A stretch of DNA of 64,000 nt from Dryococelus australis (GCA_029891345.1 CM057006.1:44378556-44442555); one strand, 5' to 3'; numbered from the stretch's first letter, positions 11,359 through 21,924 are shown. Notes: generated by a model not told the origin, from the sequence alone. Numbers and translations are program-made.

Positions 11359-12300
11359 ATGGGTCGCGTCTGGCCTGATTCTTGGCCGTGTGGCTGTTTT
11401 TTTTTTTTTTTTTTTTTTAATTCCTTTTCTTTTGTTGTCGTTGTTTGACTCTCCTCTCGGCTCGATGGACTTGCTTGGGATTTTATATGCCGCTATTAAA
11501 TGAAACAGGGCAGGGAGAGAGGAGAGGATGAAGGGGGAGGTGGGTTATGGGGGAGGTTATAGAAAGAACAAAAGATGTGGACGAAAGACGTCTGCCCTTC
11601 AGACTGCGGATAAATGATGTTTAGACTAGGCGAAGTGACTTTGACCTTGGGCGCGCCAAATGTCAGTCTCCGTCGCGAATCCTCTGCCTCCAAGCTCCTG
11701 ACACACCGTCAGATTTTCGCCGTTGAAATGTGCGCCTCACAAAAAGTTTAGTTCTTTTGTGATCAACAGAGAGTTCATTAACGCATTGAACATTCCTGGG
11801 ACAAGCTGAAAACAGCAGTTTATAATCGTCCACAACCTCCAGAAACACTTCCAGCGGCACCGATCGAATGGAACCTTCATCCGGAATATGACATAGGCAC
11901 ATTGATTACAAGCATGCCACGGCGTGTTAGGGGCCTGCACAATGCACATGGAGGCCGTACACTGTACTAAGCTGCAGTGGGAAGAAAGAAACCCTCCCTG
12001 GTCAGACATACCATTACGTTAATTTTGTTGTTCTTTAGTGTTTGTTTGTAATATTGGAAAAATGTTATCTTTTTGTGGAAACACTTTGAATTGCACGTTT
12101 TGTATTGCTATCGTCGGTAACTTATGATTGCTATGCATTATTTCATGTAACTTATACTTATTCAAAACTTTCTGTGTGATCTTTCTATTTGACAATGAAA
12201 GTTGATGACGAAACACAGCCATCGAATATTGCCATCAAAACAATTTGGACAAACAATCTTGAATGTGTCTGAAAATATGCTGCACTGTCGAAGCTTTCCC
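11359..12300. other. Unassigned; poly(T) tract
   Basis: Has a T run at about 11398-11418 and purine-rich stretches near 11510-11560. Overlapping minus-strand frames at 11496-12009 have no recognisable protein signature. Confidence 0.45.
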
Positions 12301-12570
12301 ATTTGACGGACATGGGGCCGCGGTGATGTAGTGGCCAAACTACTCGCCTCCGACCAAGACGAACCGACGGTGGGGTCGCCCCCGGATTCTTGCAAGTGGG
12401 AATCGTGCCGGAAGATGCCGCTGGTCTGCGGGTAGTCTCTGAGATCTCCCGTTTCCCCCCGCCCGAGCGATCCGACGCTCCTCCATACTCACTTTCACTT
12501 CACCCTCTACGGCTCTCAAGAGTTCGATCTTAAGAGCCGCCCAAATCTCTCCCCTCTCCATCTCTCCGCT
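12301..12570 (+). mobile_element. SINE S, copy 1
   Basis: Plus-strand SINE with a decayed tRNA-like head (GGGGCCGCGGTGATGTAGTGG), the family body CCGGAAGATGCCGCTGGTC, and the 3' block TCTCAAGAG...AAGAGCCGCCCAAATCTCT. It is bounded by a perfect 11-bp target duplication GAAGCTTTCCC (12290-12300 and 12571-12581), the hallmark of LINE-driven retroposition. Length 270 bp. Confidence 0.85.
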
Positions 12571-12651
12571 GAAGCTTTCCCTATATCTTCAGCGCCTTTC
12601 AGGGGTCCTAAAAACATCCTGCACTGTTCTAGTGGGCACTTAAGTTATAGT

Positions 12652-13234
12652 TAGAAGGGACCTGCAGAATTGCCTTTATTATTTGGCATTAGTAGTGACA
12701 GGTGTTTTTCGCGATAATATTTACGGCCATGCTAGGACTTCAATATTCTACGTTCACAAACACAACTTCCTTTGGTTATTGGCCACGTGTCTACGCGAGA
12801 AGACATGTTCTTTGACTGGCCCAATCAGAATAAAGTAGCCCTACTCCGATACTGAACGTCCACGATTCGCGGACAGACACTTGATGCACGCGGCATTTAA
12901 AATCACTCAACCTTGAAAGTGCATAATGAACTAAAGTATTTCGGAGTACAACTGGTCTCAAAAATTATTTTCGCGAAAAGCACCTGTCTCGAGACATCAG
13001 GCTATAAACTTCATAGCGCCGTATATACTCGAGCCTGCGTCGTTTCTCCGCAGATGTGAAGTCACGCCCTTTCTAACTGGACTGTACGTAATTGGACTAC
13101 ACGATGGTAATGTGTTCATTCACTGGCGCAGAGTTTCCCAGGGCGTGTCAAATAAAGTATTGTCCGATGACAAACGTGTTGAGAAGGTGCACGTGTGTTT
13201 CCCCAAATAATAACGCGAATTTTACACGTCTCTA
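12652..13234. mobile_element. MITE F interrupted by MITE G
   Basis: The left F end (TAGAAGGGACCTGCAGAATT) is at 12652 and the right F end (AATAACGCGAATTTTACACG then TCTCTA) is at 13234. The F core is cut by a complete G element and resumes on the far side. F is therefore the older insertion. Confidence 0.75.
12693..12992. mobile_element. MITE G, copy 2, nested in F
   Basis: 300-bp G from TAGTGACAGGTGTTTTTCGC to CGCGAAAAGCACCTGTCTCG. Flanking 8-mers GGCATTAG (12685-12692) and GACATCAG (12993-13000) match at 6 of 8 and correspond to F core sequence, so they are the decayed target duplication. Confidence 0.85.
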
Positions 13235-13239
13235 ATAAT

Positions 13240-13508
13240 TAGGGACACCCGAATTTCGCGAAAAATCTACGTGCATGTTGGATTTCAATACATTATGGGT
13301 ATATCAGCAGTTTCCTTTTGCTCACTGGTCGCGTGTATTTGTGGGCCAATCAGAACTCGGTTGCTGCTGTAGTGTAGGTACGCGTTCCCAGAGCAGACGC
13401 TTGAGAAGCGTGACACATAAATTGACCAATCAATAAAGTGTCTCTGAGCTAAAATGTTATCAAATACAAACGGTCTTAAAATCTTTTCGCAAAAATAGGA
13501 TGTCCCTA
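13240..13508. mobile_element. MITE H, hAT-like, full copy
   Basis: 269-bp element from TAGGGACACCCGAATTTCGC to the inverse GCAAAAATAGGATGTCCCTA. Flanking 8-mers CTAATAAT and GTTATAAT match at 6 of 8. It abuts the preceding F element within a few bases. The core has GGCCAATCAGAACTCGG. Confidence 0.8.
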
Positions 13509-13530
13509 GTTATAATGCAACCTTATCATT

Positions 13531-13994
13531 AACCCTTCGAGGACGACAAAACGTAAATGGCACTGAAGACAAGGTTGAATTTAGCTGCCACTGTCCTCCA
13601 CTACAGCAGTTTCTGTAATGTGTTTGTTTCTGCATTTACACTTACCATCGCACTATTGGTCTTGGCTACACCACGCTCGCTTAGTTTACTCTGCAACGTT
13701 TATCATTGGCTGGTCGTCGGCCAATGAAGTCGCGCGTTGACTGTGTGCCAATCAATGTGTTGCGACAGATGTAACATGTTTTACAGTATATCGTGCACAT
13801 TTGAGAAATTATTAAAAAGAAACAATTTTATTCTTTTGAACTAAAAGGTTGACCAGTTATAAGTTTTTATTTCGATTCCGATAAAATCCAGCGATACAGT
13901 GAAACTAGAAAAGTACGAGTTTTGTCTTCAATAGTAAAGAAATGTTCGTATAGACGTGGGCCCGTGCATACATGTGCATACTACTCGAATGGTT
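13531..13994 (+). mobile_element. MITE N, copy 2
   Basis: Begins AACCCTTCGAGGACGACA and ends CATACTACTCGAATGGTT. Longer than copy 1 because of extra core sequence after the CTCTGCAACGTTTATCATTGG block, also present in copy 3. Non-coding. Confidence 0.7.
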
Positions 13995-14278
13995 CAATAT
14001 TTTTCTTTAATTCGTTTAGTGCTAGATTTAAAGTTAAAATGTTAATAATTATGCTTAAAAAAAGCATGCCTGGTAGTTTTCCACTCGATTCGTTTGATAA
14101 ATCTCAAAGTATTTAGTTGCCATTAATACACAAAAAAACAATATAAGCACCATATTGTGGTACATCCTCTTATACAAAACAGAATCTGATTGATACAATG
14201 TAAACTCGGCACGCCATTGACTGATAGTCAGCCAATAGTCGTGTGCACTACCGTAAAAGCATTCTGTTTGTTGTGTGA
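13995..14278. other. Unassigned AT-rich gap
   Basis: Nothing recognised; a 64-codon frame at 13922-14116 spans the edge of MITE N and is not supported. Confidence 0.4.
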
Positions 14279-14460
14279 AGGCTGTTCACGATGCAGCGAG
14301 CACTTTTGAAATCAACCTCAGAAAAATGTCACTGCCCTTAACCTGCATATATTTTAACGGACGTCCTGAGTGACATGCGCCCAGTAAAGTTGGTAACGAC
14401 GGATGGAAAATAGTTCCATATCTTAATGTCAAATTAAAAGTGTTTTACACATCTTCCGTT
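14279..14460 (-). mobile_element. MITE A, long class, truncated
   Basis: Carries the A end (GGCTGTTCACGATGCAGCG) and then the long-class core in reverse orientation relative to the copy at 14721, with the block CGCCCAGTAAAGTTGGTAACG. Homology stops at about 14460, and the far inverted repeat is missing. Confidence 0.65.
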
Positions 14461-14720
14461 GGCATGATCTCCCTTACGTATATTTCATCCATAAATAATC
14501 TGCAATCAATGATTTATGGTGTATATAACATAGACTAAATACAGTATACGGTACACCGATTATCGTTTTTTGTGCATGTAACCAAAATTGACTTACCCTT
14601 CATCAATACAATTGTCAAAGCTATATAGCCAACAATGATGAATGTGTTTAATATCTTAATTTTCAAAAGACCGGCCGTTTTATATGAATAAAATACTTTA
14701 AACCTATAAAATACTTTTAC
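14461..14720. other. Unassigned gap between two A elements
   Basis: AT-rich sequence lying between an inverted, truncated A and a complete A. It matches none of the families recognised here. Confidence 0.4.
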
Positions 14721-15146
14721 AGGCTGTTCACGGTAAAATGAGCACTATTGAAAGCCCTGCTTTATGCACTTGTATGCACATTGTGTATTCTTCCGCCTTA
14801 TGCAAAATTAACATTGCCATGGGCCTCGTCACTTTATTCATGCGGCGCGTCGGTAAGGTGCAACTGTGAAATTATTACAAAAGAGAATATTTTATAAATC
14901 TGCTCATTCTTACACTTCGATGTATTAAAATAAAAAACAGAAAGCGAAAGAAATAATTTTATGTTATCACAAATGGTTACCTGGCACATTTTATTCGACG
15001 TTAAGGTATGGAACTACTTTCCATTCATCGTTACCAACTTTACTGGGCGCAAATCACTCAGTTCACACGTTAATATATATGCAGGTAGAAATAGTGACAT
15101 TTTCCTAAGGTTCATTTCAAAAGTGCTCACTTTATCCTCAACAGCA
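14721..15146 (+). mobile_element. MITE A, long class
   Basis: Complete long-class copy of about 426 bp, from AGGCTGTTCACGGTAAAATG to AAGTGCTCACTTTATCCTCA plus ACAGC. Family core marks are CGCCTTATG...AAAATTAACATTGCC and CGTTACCAACTTTACTGGGCG. A 78-codon frame at 14961 lies inside and is not conserved in other copies. Confidence 0.8.
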
Positions 15147-15232
15147 TTTAACAAAAGGGAAGTAAAACATCGCATGTTGGCCCTGCTGAAGGCGTGACCA
15201 ACACTGTGATTGATGGTTGCTGAAATATACGT

Positions 15233-15501
15233 ACACTCTAAAATCTGAAACAGTGATTACGACAAGTAAAATTATTTTACCGGATATTCAGTTAGTGAGC
15301 TGTTATCTACTGTTGAATCCATGGGATGCACTGAGATTTCAGTGCCAGACCAGTGCAAATCCCTTGGAATCACTGTTTAATCAGTGAATACTAGCGACTA
15401 AAATCACCAGTAGAATTTCACTGCTACTCGTTAGAGCAGTTCCGACAGATCTTCGGTCGAATTCGCTGATTCGGAGCAGTCTGAACTGTTTCGATTAGTG
15501 T
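15233..15501. mobile_element. L-related short MITE
   Basis: Terminal inverted repeat ACACTCTAAAATCTGAAACAG at the left and CTGTTTCGATTAGTGT at the right, as in the large L elements, but only about 270 bp long and without the tRNA-like module. Interior is dense in CAGTGATT/AATCACTG-type motifs. Confidence 0.65.
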
Positions 15502-16359
15502 AGGTACCTCTTCGCCATACAACCCTTCCCAACAAGATTGTTAATCACGCCTGCACCTGGACTTCCATGTGCAATTCATCCGGGTAAAATAGCTTGTACT
15601 TATCTCGTTTGGTGGCCACAGTTGTTCTCTACCTATGTCATTCGTTGTTATGCCGTCGACGGGGATTTCATCCATTTCATTTATTTCAGAAGCTTTTCAA
15701 ATCTGTCTTCAAATTCGTTAGCATTATGCTTTATAAGTACGTCTTGTAATTCTCTGGCACTAATATTCGGTAAATACACAACGGGGCGGGATTATTGAAA
15801 ACTCTTTGGGTTCAATAATAAATAAACTTTTTTTACGTAAAATTATTTATGTTTTTTATTAAGGGTTTTGGGGACACTGATACTATACAGATCGGAAATA
15901 TTTCACTGTTTTTGGTGACTTTTAATACACTCGATCTTCAAAAAGGCATAAATTAAGCCTACGACAACAGTTTACGTTCATTTAACATATTTTCTATGAC
16001 CTAAAAATAGTCGAAGACTAAAATAAAAACTGTTGTTTCTCTATACATCAACCTGCCCGCGCAGAAATCACAACGAAACCCGCGAGTGTCATCGAGAATA
16101 AGCTGACGTGCGCCACACAACAGAAGACGTTTGCAATCAAACCGTCAAAATTGATGAGCAGCCTTTATTGCCGAACCGTCGGCAGGCATATCGTGTTACG
16201 GGCACTTCGCTCGTGGCACTATGGCACGTTCTGCGTGCAATATGCCGTTAGCCTTGTCTCCGTAGGAAATAAGTTACTCGGAAACTCAGGACAACGCACG
16301 TGTTTGCCAAATGGGAATGAGTAGGTTAGGGTAACTTAATGGAGAAACCAAATAAACTC
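15502..16359. other. Unassigned sequence
   Basis: An 86-codon frame at 15538-15798 has no recognised domain. No repeat family matches. Confidence 0.45.
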
Positions 16360-16747
16360 AATTTTGAGTTCGTTTCACCGAGTCTCATAACGTCGGCGTA
16401 GCATAACTTTCGACTAGGAGAAGTTACGACGCTCGTTTAAGTTTCAATCGACAGCTCGCGTCAAGATCGATCGATTGCGAGTGTAAAAACATTTGTGTGG
16501 CGTGGTTTTGGTGAAATTGTATGAGTTTAATGAAAAATTTTTAAAGAAATTAATTCAATGTCGAAATACAGAAATCGTACATGGTTGGAAAGAGCATCTC
16601 AAAAGCAATCCAGTGATACCCATAAAACCCCATATGATCAAGTGAAGCGGTGTCGGGAACGTAAAAAAAAAAAAAAAAATCAAGGTTTCCGAGCGCGTCA
16701 ACGTAGACGTATTCACGTAAAAAAAAAAACGGCCATCTCACCAACAC
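16360..16747 (+). mobile_element. Repeat V, copy 1, with short conserved open frame
   Basis: About 390 bp that is clearly homologous to 45082-45487 on the other strand. Both begin AATTTTGAGTTCGTTTCACC and share TTTGTGTGGCGTGGTT. A frame opens at 16558 and encodes a basic peptide with DTHKTPYDQVKRCRERK. The second copy encodes the same segment with one change (DTHKTPYDRVKRCRERK). A-runs interrupt the basic stretch here, and 74 codons remain open into the flanking SINE. It looks like the 5' end (leader plus first codons) of an unidentified transposon or repeated gene. Confidence 0.55.
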
Positions 16748-16857
16748 ATTTTTTCTCCCACCCTTGCATTTCCGGGCGCTGACCCATTCTCACCTCGCTT
16801 CACCCTCATCCGCTCTCAAGACCACGATGTCGAGAGCCGGCCGAATCTCTACAATCC
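16748..16857 (+). mobile_element. SINE S fragment (3' half)
   Basis: Contains CTCACCTCGCTTCACCCTCA and GAGAGCCGGCCGAATCTCT, the tRNA-unrelated 3' part of SINE S. The tRNA-like head is absent (5' truncation). Confidence 0.7.
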
Positions 16858-17578
16858 AATCAGCTACCGTTTATTACATTCTAAAATGTCTGTAATCCAC
16901 CAATGTTTATGCAGCGGAACTCTGTTTACGTGAATACTCGTCGACAGGACCACGAACTAATGACACGCCTCCCTTAACTTCCAGGAAGACAAAGCTTTGA
17001 CGGCCGCCATCACATCCCCATCGTCGTTTTCACACCACTGATGTACTGGTGTTACGTCAATCGTAAAAATGTTATGTCCGGTCTTAAAATACTGCTGGTG
17101 GTGGTTTATAGGGCCTGACCAATGAGAGCTCCCTCCTGGAGACGCGACAGTGTCGTAAAGTTATCCCCAGCATGGTGGTGGGGTTTAGAAAGTTGGCGGA
17201 GGGGATGGTGGAGGGGTGACCAGTTGGTTGGTGGTCCCCGAACTAGCAGTCACGTACGGTCTCGCTAAGCAGTCGTTAAGAGAATTGGAACGCGATGGTT
17301 TAAAAAAAAAAAACCGAGACAAATTGGGTAGTGAAAGGAACACCCTCGAAGCTGTGGGTGCAGGGTCGAAGGTCTATCCCCTCACCCCGCCCTCCTGGTT
17401 ATGTGGAGTCACCCTATCCAAGGCGTTCCGGGCCACCGAGGATCGATCCTTTGATGCAACGAGGAAGGGGGAGGAGAGGTATGTTTGAATCCAATAACGC
17501 CATAAAAGGAAACAGAGGTGTCGGCATTGCACATTTTAAAACCGAGTGAGGGACACCGACTGACCCGAAAGAATATTG
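16858..17578. other. Unassigned, G-rich in part
   Basis: Includes CGTCAATCGTAAAAATGTTATG-type unique sequence and a G-rich plus strand from about 17160 to 17480. Open frames of 72-90 codons overlap in different frames and are not convincing. Confidence 0.4.
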
Positions 17579-17579
17579 G

Positions 17580-17650
17580 GAGCCGCGGTGGTCTAGTGGT
17601 GAGAACACACGTCTCCCACCATGGCGAACCAGGTTCGATTTAGGCAACAA
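17580..17650 (+). mobile_element. tRNA-like SINE head fragment
   Basis: Box A TGGTCTAGTGGT (17589-17600) and box B GGTTCGATTTA (17632-17642) at tRNA-like spacing, preceded by GGAGCCGCGG as in SINE S. No acceptor-stem pairing and no SINE body follow, so this is a truncated SINE head rather than a tRNA gene. Confidence 0.55.
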
Positions 17651-17678
17651 GTCAAGCATATTTTTTATGACTTATTGT

Positions 17679-17972
17679 TAGAGACCTGCAAAATTCGCGT
17701 TATTATTTGGGGACACGTTAGACTTCAAACACGTGTACCTTCGCAAAACGTTTGTCATTGGACCATACTTTATACGGCACGCCGTGCGTATCTCAGCGCC
17801 AATAAACTTAAGCATCACAATTGTGTGCCCTAATCACGTGCTGTTTAGTTAGAAAGGGGGTGAATTCACATTTATGCAGCAGCCAATGGAAAAACGACGT
17901 CGGCTATAGTGCATACAGTGCTGTGAAGTCCAGCCTGATGCCAAATAATAACGCGAATTTTGCATGCCGATA
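17679..17972. mobile_element. MITE F, hAT-like, with 8-bp duplication
   Basis: 294-bp F from TAGAGACCTGCAAAATTCGC to AATAACGCGAATTTTGCATG plus a mutated tip. A perfect 8-bp target duplication CTTATTGT occurs at 17671-17678 and 17973-17980. This copy and the one at 7270 together fix the family's target length at 8 bp. Confidence 0.9.
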
Positions 17973-18084
17973 CTTATTGTAGACATGCGATCCCTTACCC
18001 ATAGTTGTAATGACGGAGAACATGCTATAGACTCTACCTGCGCGAGTGTCACAGTTTACAAACATCCTAATCTGAAATTTTCAA

Positions 18085-18321
18085 TGAATGAAGAGATGTG
18101 GGCGGCTCCTAACAGCGAAGTCTTGAGAGCCGATGAGGGTGACTGAGGTGAGTATGGAACAGTACCGGAATGAAGGGGCGGGGGAAACGGTAGAACCGCG
18201 ATAAAACCCGCCGACCAGCGGATTCGTCCGGCAAGATTCCCACATGCGAAAATCCGGTGATCCAGCCGGGGATTGAACACGGTTCGCCTTGGTGGGAAGC
18301 GAGTGGGCTAATCGCTCAGCC
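18085..18321 (-). mobile_element. SINE S, copy 2
   Basis: Minus-strand SINE of 237 bp. The tRNA-like head is at the right (box B complement GGATTGAACA at 18270-18279, box A complement near 18310) and the body plus 3' GGGCGGCTCC block is at the left. A perfect 11-bp target duplication GAAATTTTCAA is seen at 18074-18084 and 18322-18332. An 83-codon frame over this region is incidental. Confidence 0.9.
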
Positions 18322-18439
18322 GAAATTTTCAAGGCGAACCATCATTCCGTGCATATGTACCGTCTCTCCGATCGTCACAAATTAGCGAGAACAGTCAAAT
18401 ATACAGAATGTTTCGGAAGTAAAGTTAAATCTGTATGGA

Positions 18440-18502
18440 TAAGACACGTGTTTCAAGATAAACGTGTCCCCAAATAATAACGCGAATTTTGCAGGTCTCT
18501 TA
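18440..18502. mobile_element. MITE F right-end fragment
   Basis: Only the right terminal repeat is recognisable (CCCCAAATAATAACGCGAAT then TTTGCAGGTCTCT). The left end is missing. It may be the remnant of an F copy broken before or by the SINE insertion to its left. Confidence 0.55.
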
Positions 18503-19014
18503 GTTATAAGTAAAAAAAAAAAAAAAAAAAAAGAAAGAAATACACGCGCTTGATTTGGCAGGACACGCTAACAAAAGGGTAAAAATTTTCTCATAACTTT
18601 TTTAAGTGCTAGCGACTAAATTTTGACAGCCGAATTTGGAACTTTAACCATAGGGCCTGGAAAAACTCAAACATTCGAAGAAACTGCAATAATTTCCCGA
18701 GTAATGGGACACGCCTATCCGAATTAAGAATACTTATTAGTTATGCCTCAAATTTTAACGAAGTCCATAAAACAGAAAATATCTGTCTGCACACAGTATT
18801 CCCAGCAATGTAAAGTATTTTGTTTCAGCGGTGTACGATGTTATACAATTATTTTAATGGTATATTCACTGCTGACCGAGAGAATTTCTTTATAACTGTA
18901 AACACACTAAGTTTTGAAGCATGTTTTCCGTTGCTATGGTTATCAGCACTCATTTCTAGTTAGCTTGTGAATTCTATCAGTCGTGTTAAAATGTAACAAG
19001 TTTGAAGTAATGTG
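18503..19014. other. Unassigned AT-rich sequence
   Basis: Contains an A run at about 18511-18531 next to the F fragment. No exon or repeat recognised. Confidence 0.45.
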
Positions 19015-19601
19015 TTGGGACACTCGAATTTCCGGAAAAGATTACTGCGCCTGCTAGATTTCAATACTCTACGGTAGAAATATGCTAAATTCGCGTTATT
19101 ATCTGGCATCACGCTAAATTTCACCGCCATATGTATCAGAGTTGATGCCATTTGTTTATTGGCATCATCAAAAGAGGAGCTACAGCCCCTTTTGACTAGG
19201 AGACACGTGATTGGGCTATATTTTCGTTACTTGTTTCCGATTGGTTTAAGGTCGCTCAGGGCGTGCCAAACCAACTATAGTCCATTGACAAGAGAAATAC
19301 TAACGCACATGAGTTTAGAAGTCTAGGCCTATTCTGTCTTCAAATGATAGCGCGAATTTTTCATGTCTCTACGCTACGGGCTTACAAGCAGTATTCTTTC
19401 GTTTATTGGCGTCGTATCCCTGGGAGAAGAAATTTTCTTACTTGACCGGCCAATCAGATTACTGATCGCACGCATGTTATTCGCGGACGGACACCTAAGA
19501 CGCGTAAAACCTAGATCGTCCAATCACGAAAGTGGATTTGAACTAAAGCGTTATCAAATACAACTGGTCGTGAAATCTTTTCGGAAATTCGGGTGTCCAT
19601 A
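19015..19601. mobile_element. MITE H interrupted by MITE F
   Basis: H ends TTGGGACACTCGAATTTCCG and CGGAAATTCGGGTGTCCATA are separated by 587 bp because an F element sits inside. A perfect 8-bp target duplication GTAATGTG flanks the whole unit (19007-19014 and 19602-19609). H core resumes at 19380 with GGCCAATCAGATTACTG. Confidence 0.9.
19075..19371. mobile_element. MITE F nested in H
   Basis: 297-bp F with left end TAGAAATATGCTAAATTCGC and right end GCGAATTTTTCATGTCTCTA. Flanking 8-mers CTCTACGG (19067-19074) and CGCTACGG (19372-19379) match at 7 of 8 and are H core sequence. Confidence 0.9.
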
Positions 19602-19609
19602 GTAATGTG

Positions 19610-20004
19610 TTAGGCCTAGTGACCTTTTTTCCACATCACAACGAAGATTCTAAAAGTTACCTGGACTCTCGTGACGCAAAAAAAAAAGTGTATCTCCTGG
19701 AGTTGTGTTTCCTTGGGAATGTTTGATGACTTAAAGGTTTCCACCAAATATTGATCGTCGGACAGGATTACAAAATATGTCTGATGTTTGATTGGCTCAG
19801 CGTATTGACAATCGTAATGTTTGTGTGTTATTATGGCCTCGCGTCAGCCGCAATCGATTCAGCATTGTTTGAAAACTATAACAAACCAACGAACCGCGAG
19901 CTACGTCACGAGAACGACAGAAACTGCATCTGTAAAAATGCACAGTAAAAAATTTTCAGGGGAACTACCTCAATTGTAATGGAAGTTTTTATCATACACA
20001 TAAC
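19610..20004. other. Unassigned sequence
   Basis: A 65-codon frame at 19751-19948 has no recognised domain. Part of it (GATTGGCTCAGCG) resembles the CCAAT-bearing core of element Q, but homology is weak. Confidence 0.35.
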
Positions 20005-20508
20005 TAGAGTTAGTGATTTTCGCGAGAAAAAAACGAGCATAGGCTATTCACGGTAAAGTGAGCACTTTTTATGGTCCTTTCAACGGGCATTATCCAATAA
20101 TAATCATGTTTTATTGCAGCTCCAGACGTTAACTTTTATTAGTGGTGAAATGTATATACTGTATTCATTAATCTGATAGCAATGTTTATATTAAAACATG
20201 ACAGGAAGATAGAAATCTAATGAAAAGAAAAATTCGGCAGGGCCTTAAAAAGTGCTTCACTTTACTGTGAACAGCTTACAGTAGACTTCCATACCATAAG
20301 CACCCAACAGCCGTTTGTCTATGGTCATTGGTATAGTCAACGGGCCACTCAGAATTCGGCAACATCGGCACGGCTCCTACGAAATTCGTGTGCAGACAGT
20401 CAACACGTGTCAAGCTGTACTTCAGCCAATCAAGATAGGTAAACGACCCTACAGTGTTTTGAAATATAACTTGCCCTGGAACGTTTTCGCTCAATTTGAC
20501 TACCCCTA
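20005..20508. mobile_element. MITE K interrupted by MITE A
   Basis: K begins TAGAGTTAGTGATTTTCGCG and ends TTTTCGCTCAATTTGACTAC plus CCCTA. Flanking 8-mers CACATAAC and TAAATAAC match at 6 of 8. A short-class A element splits K after about 35 bp, and K resumes at CAGTAGACTTCC. The 142-codon minus-strand frame here is incidental. Confidence 0.8.
20041..20276. mobile_element. MITE A, short class, nested in K
   Basis: 236 bp from AGGCTATTCACGGTAAAGTG to CTTTACTGTGAACAGCT. K sequence on both sides reads TA at the junction, which supports a TA target duplication (Tc1/mariner-type) for family A. Confidence 0.85.
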
Positions 20509-20796
20509 TAAATAACACCACATGCCAGACTTTACTATACAAGGTTGGGGACTTCCCTACGCATTTGACTGTTTCGTGAGCGAATGTAGGAACGGTAACA
20601 TGGATGTATGGGAAAGTAGTTTGCCATTCGCACTTTTTCACTATTCGTATACATTGGTACGGTAATTTTACGAATAATTTAGTGTGGGCGAAACTAACTC
20701 TCATAAAAATATTTCGAATGGAAAATGATGTATTTATTATTTATAGCAAAATTATAATGAATAATAGTGGCGCAAGCTCCCACGGTTATATTGCAC

Positions 20797-21732
20797 TCTA
20801 AATTCGAGTCAGTGGGGGAACCACTGAATAACAGTGAAATTCAACTACTGGAATCAGCGGAAAACCTCTAATTGTTTCGGTGAAGAAATTTCACGATTTA
20901 ATTAGTGACGTGAAATTATTTCACTGATTTAATAAGTGACGGCCGACTGCAGTGGCGAATTACAGCTAAATAATTACGAGAAATAAACATATTTACGATA
21001 GTTTGCTATTTATATTGCGCAATCTACCGTATTTTAAAAGAGTAGGAACTGAACACACGCGTCTCTCCTCCTGCGCTTCGCAGTCCGTTAACTTACCACC
21101 TGCGCTACCAATTCAAGTTGTAAAAGTAGGAGGAACATACACGAATTATATTTTACTGAAACCGTGAAAATTTAAATTATATGCCCTTACTTTTCGTTTT
21201 TGGTTTTTTAATTGGTCCTGTTAGGTTTGTTAATATGTACATATGAGTGCCGTCTCTTTCATCACATGATATGCAGTTTGAACCTACAAACAGAGCGCCG
21301 TGGCGATTACATGGAAAAGAAATGAAAGACGTATAAACGGAATCAAAGGCTGAATGTTCATATTACCTCATAAATTGGTGTTTTGAAAGACGAAACACAT
21401 TTTAGAAAGTATTTTGTGTTGTTTCTATTAGTTTATTCGTTGCTATTTCACTTGATTCATGCTGTTTAACGGCCATCTTTAAAAGTTGATTGGCGGCCAT
21501 TTTTACACGCTGTTTAACTGATCCATCAGTCAAAAATAAACCGCTGAATAAAGAATGAAAAAAAATGACTGATGAATCGGTGGAAAATGTCACTGAATCA
21601 ATAAGTGAAGGAAATCACGCATTTTTTCACTGATTCGTGAGTTAAATTCACTGAAGTGACTGTTAAATGTCAGATACGTTTGACTGATTGAAACAGTGAA
21701 ATTCTCACTGATTCAGATTTTGAAAGTTAACT
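20797..21732 (-). mobile_element. Element L, full copy 1
   Basis: About 935-bp element with ends CACTCTAAATTCGAGTCAGTG and CACTGATTCAGATTTTGAAAG. The outer 150-200 bp on each side are crowded with CACTGATT/AATCAGTG variants, typical of repeated transposase-binding sites. The interior holds a tRNA-like module on the minus strand at about 21040-21112. No open frame encodes a transposase. Copy 2 at 56961-57953 is in the opposite orientation. Non-autonomous; superfamily not determined. Confidence 0.8.
21040..21112 (-). other. tRNA-like module inside L (copy 1)
   Basis: On the minus strand, box A TAGCGCAGGTGG (complement at 21096-21107) matches the TRGYNNARNNGG consensus, and a weak box B TGTTCAGTTCC (21044-21054) follows. 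The block between them (GTTAACGGACTGCGAAGCGC) recurs, diverged, in L copy 2. It is either an old SINE head captured by the ancestor of L or a cloverleaf-like relic. It is not a functional tRNA. Confidence 0.5.
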
Positions 21733-21924
21733 ATTGAAATGTACGTACCAAATTTGTGGAATACAGAGATTAAGTTTGTCCAAGACATTATTGTTTTCTA
21801 TATTTTGAAGAAAAAAAATTATATTATTAAAAATATTAGAATCAAACGTTAAAACTGACTAATTTTATTTATTTTTTGTTTTCTTTTTTTAATGCGTATT
21901 AGTATAAGAGTTGAGTTGAAATAT

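Noticed and set aside
17580-17650. Possible tRNA gene
   Set aside because: Box A and B spacing is right, but there is no acceptor-stem pairing, and the upstream bases match SINE S.
20276-20704. 142-codon minus-strand frame
   Set aside because: It runs across MITE K and its flank, and other K copies do not keep the frame.
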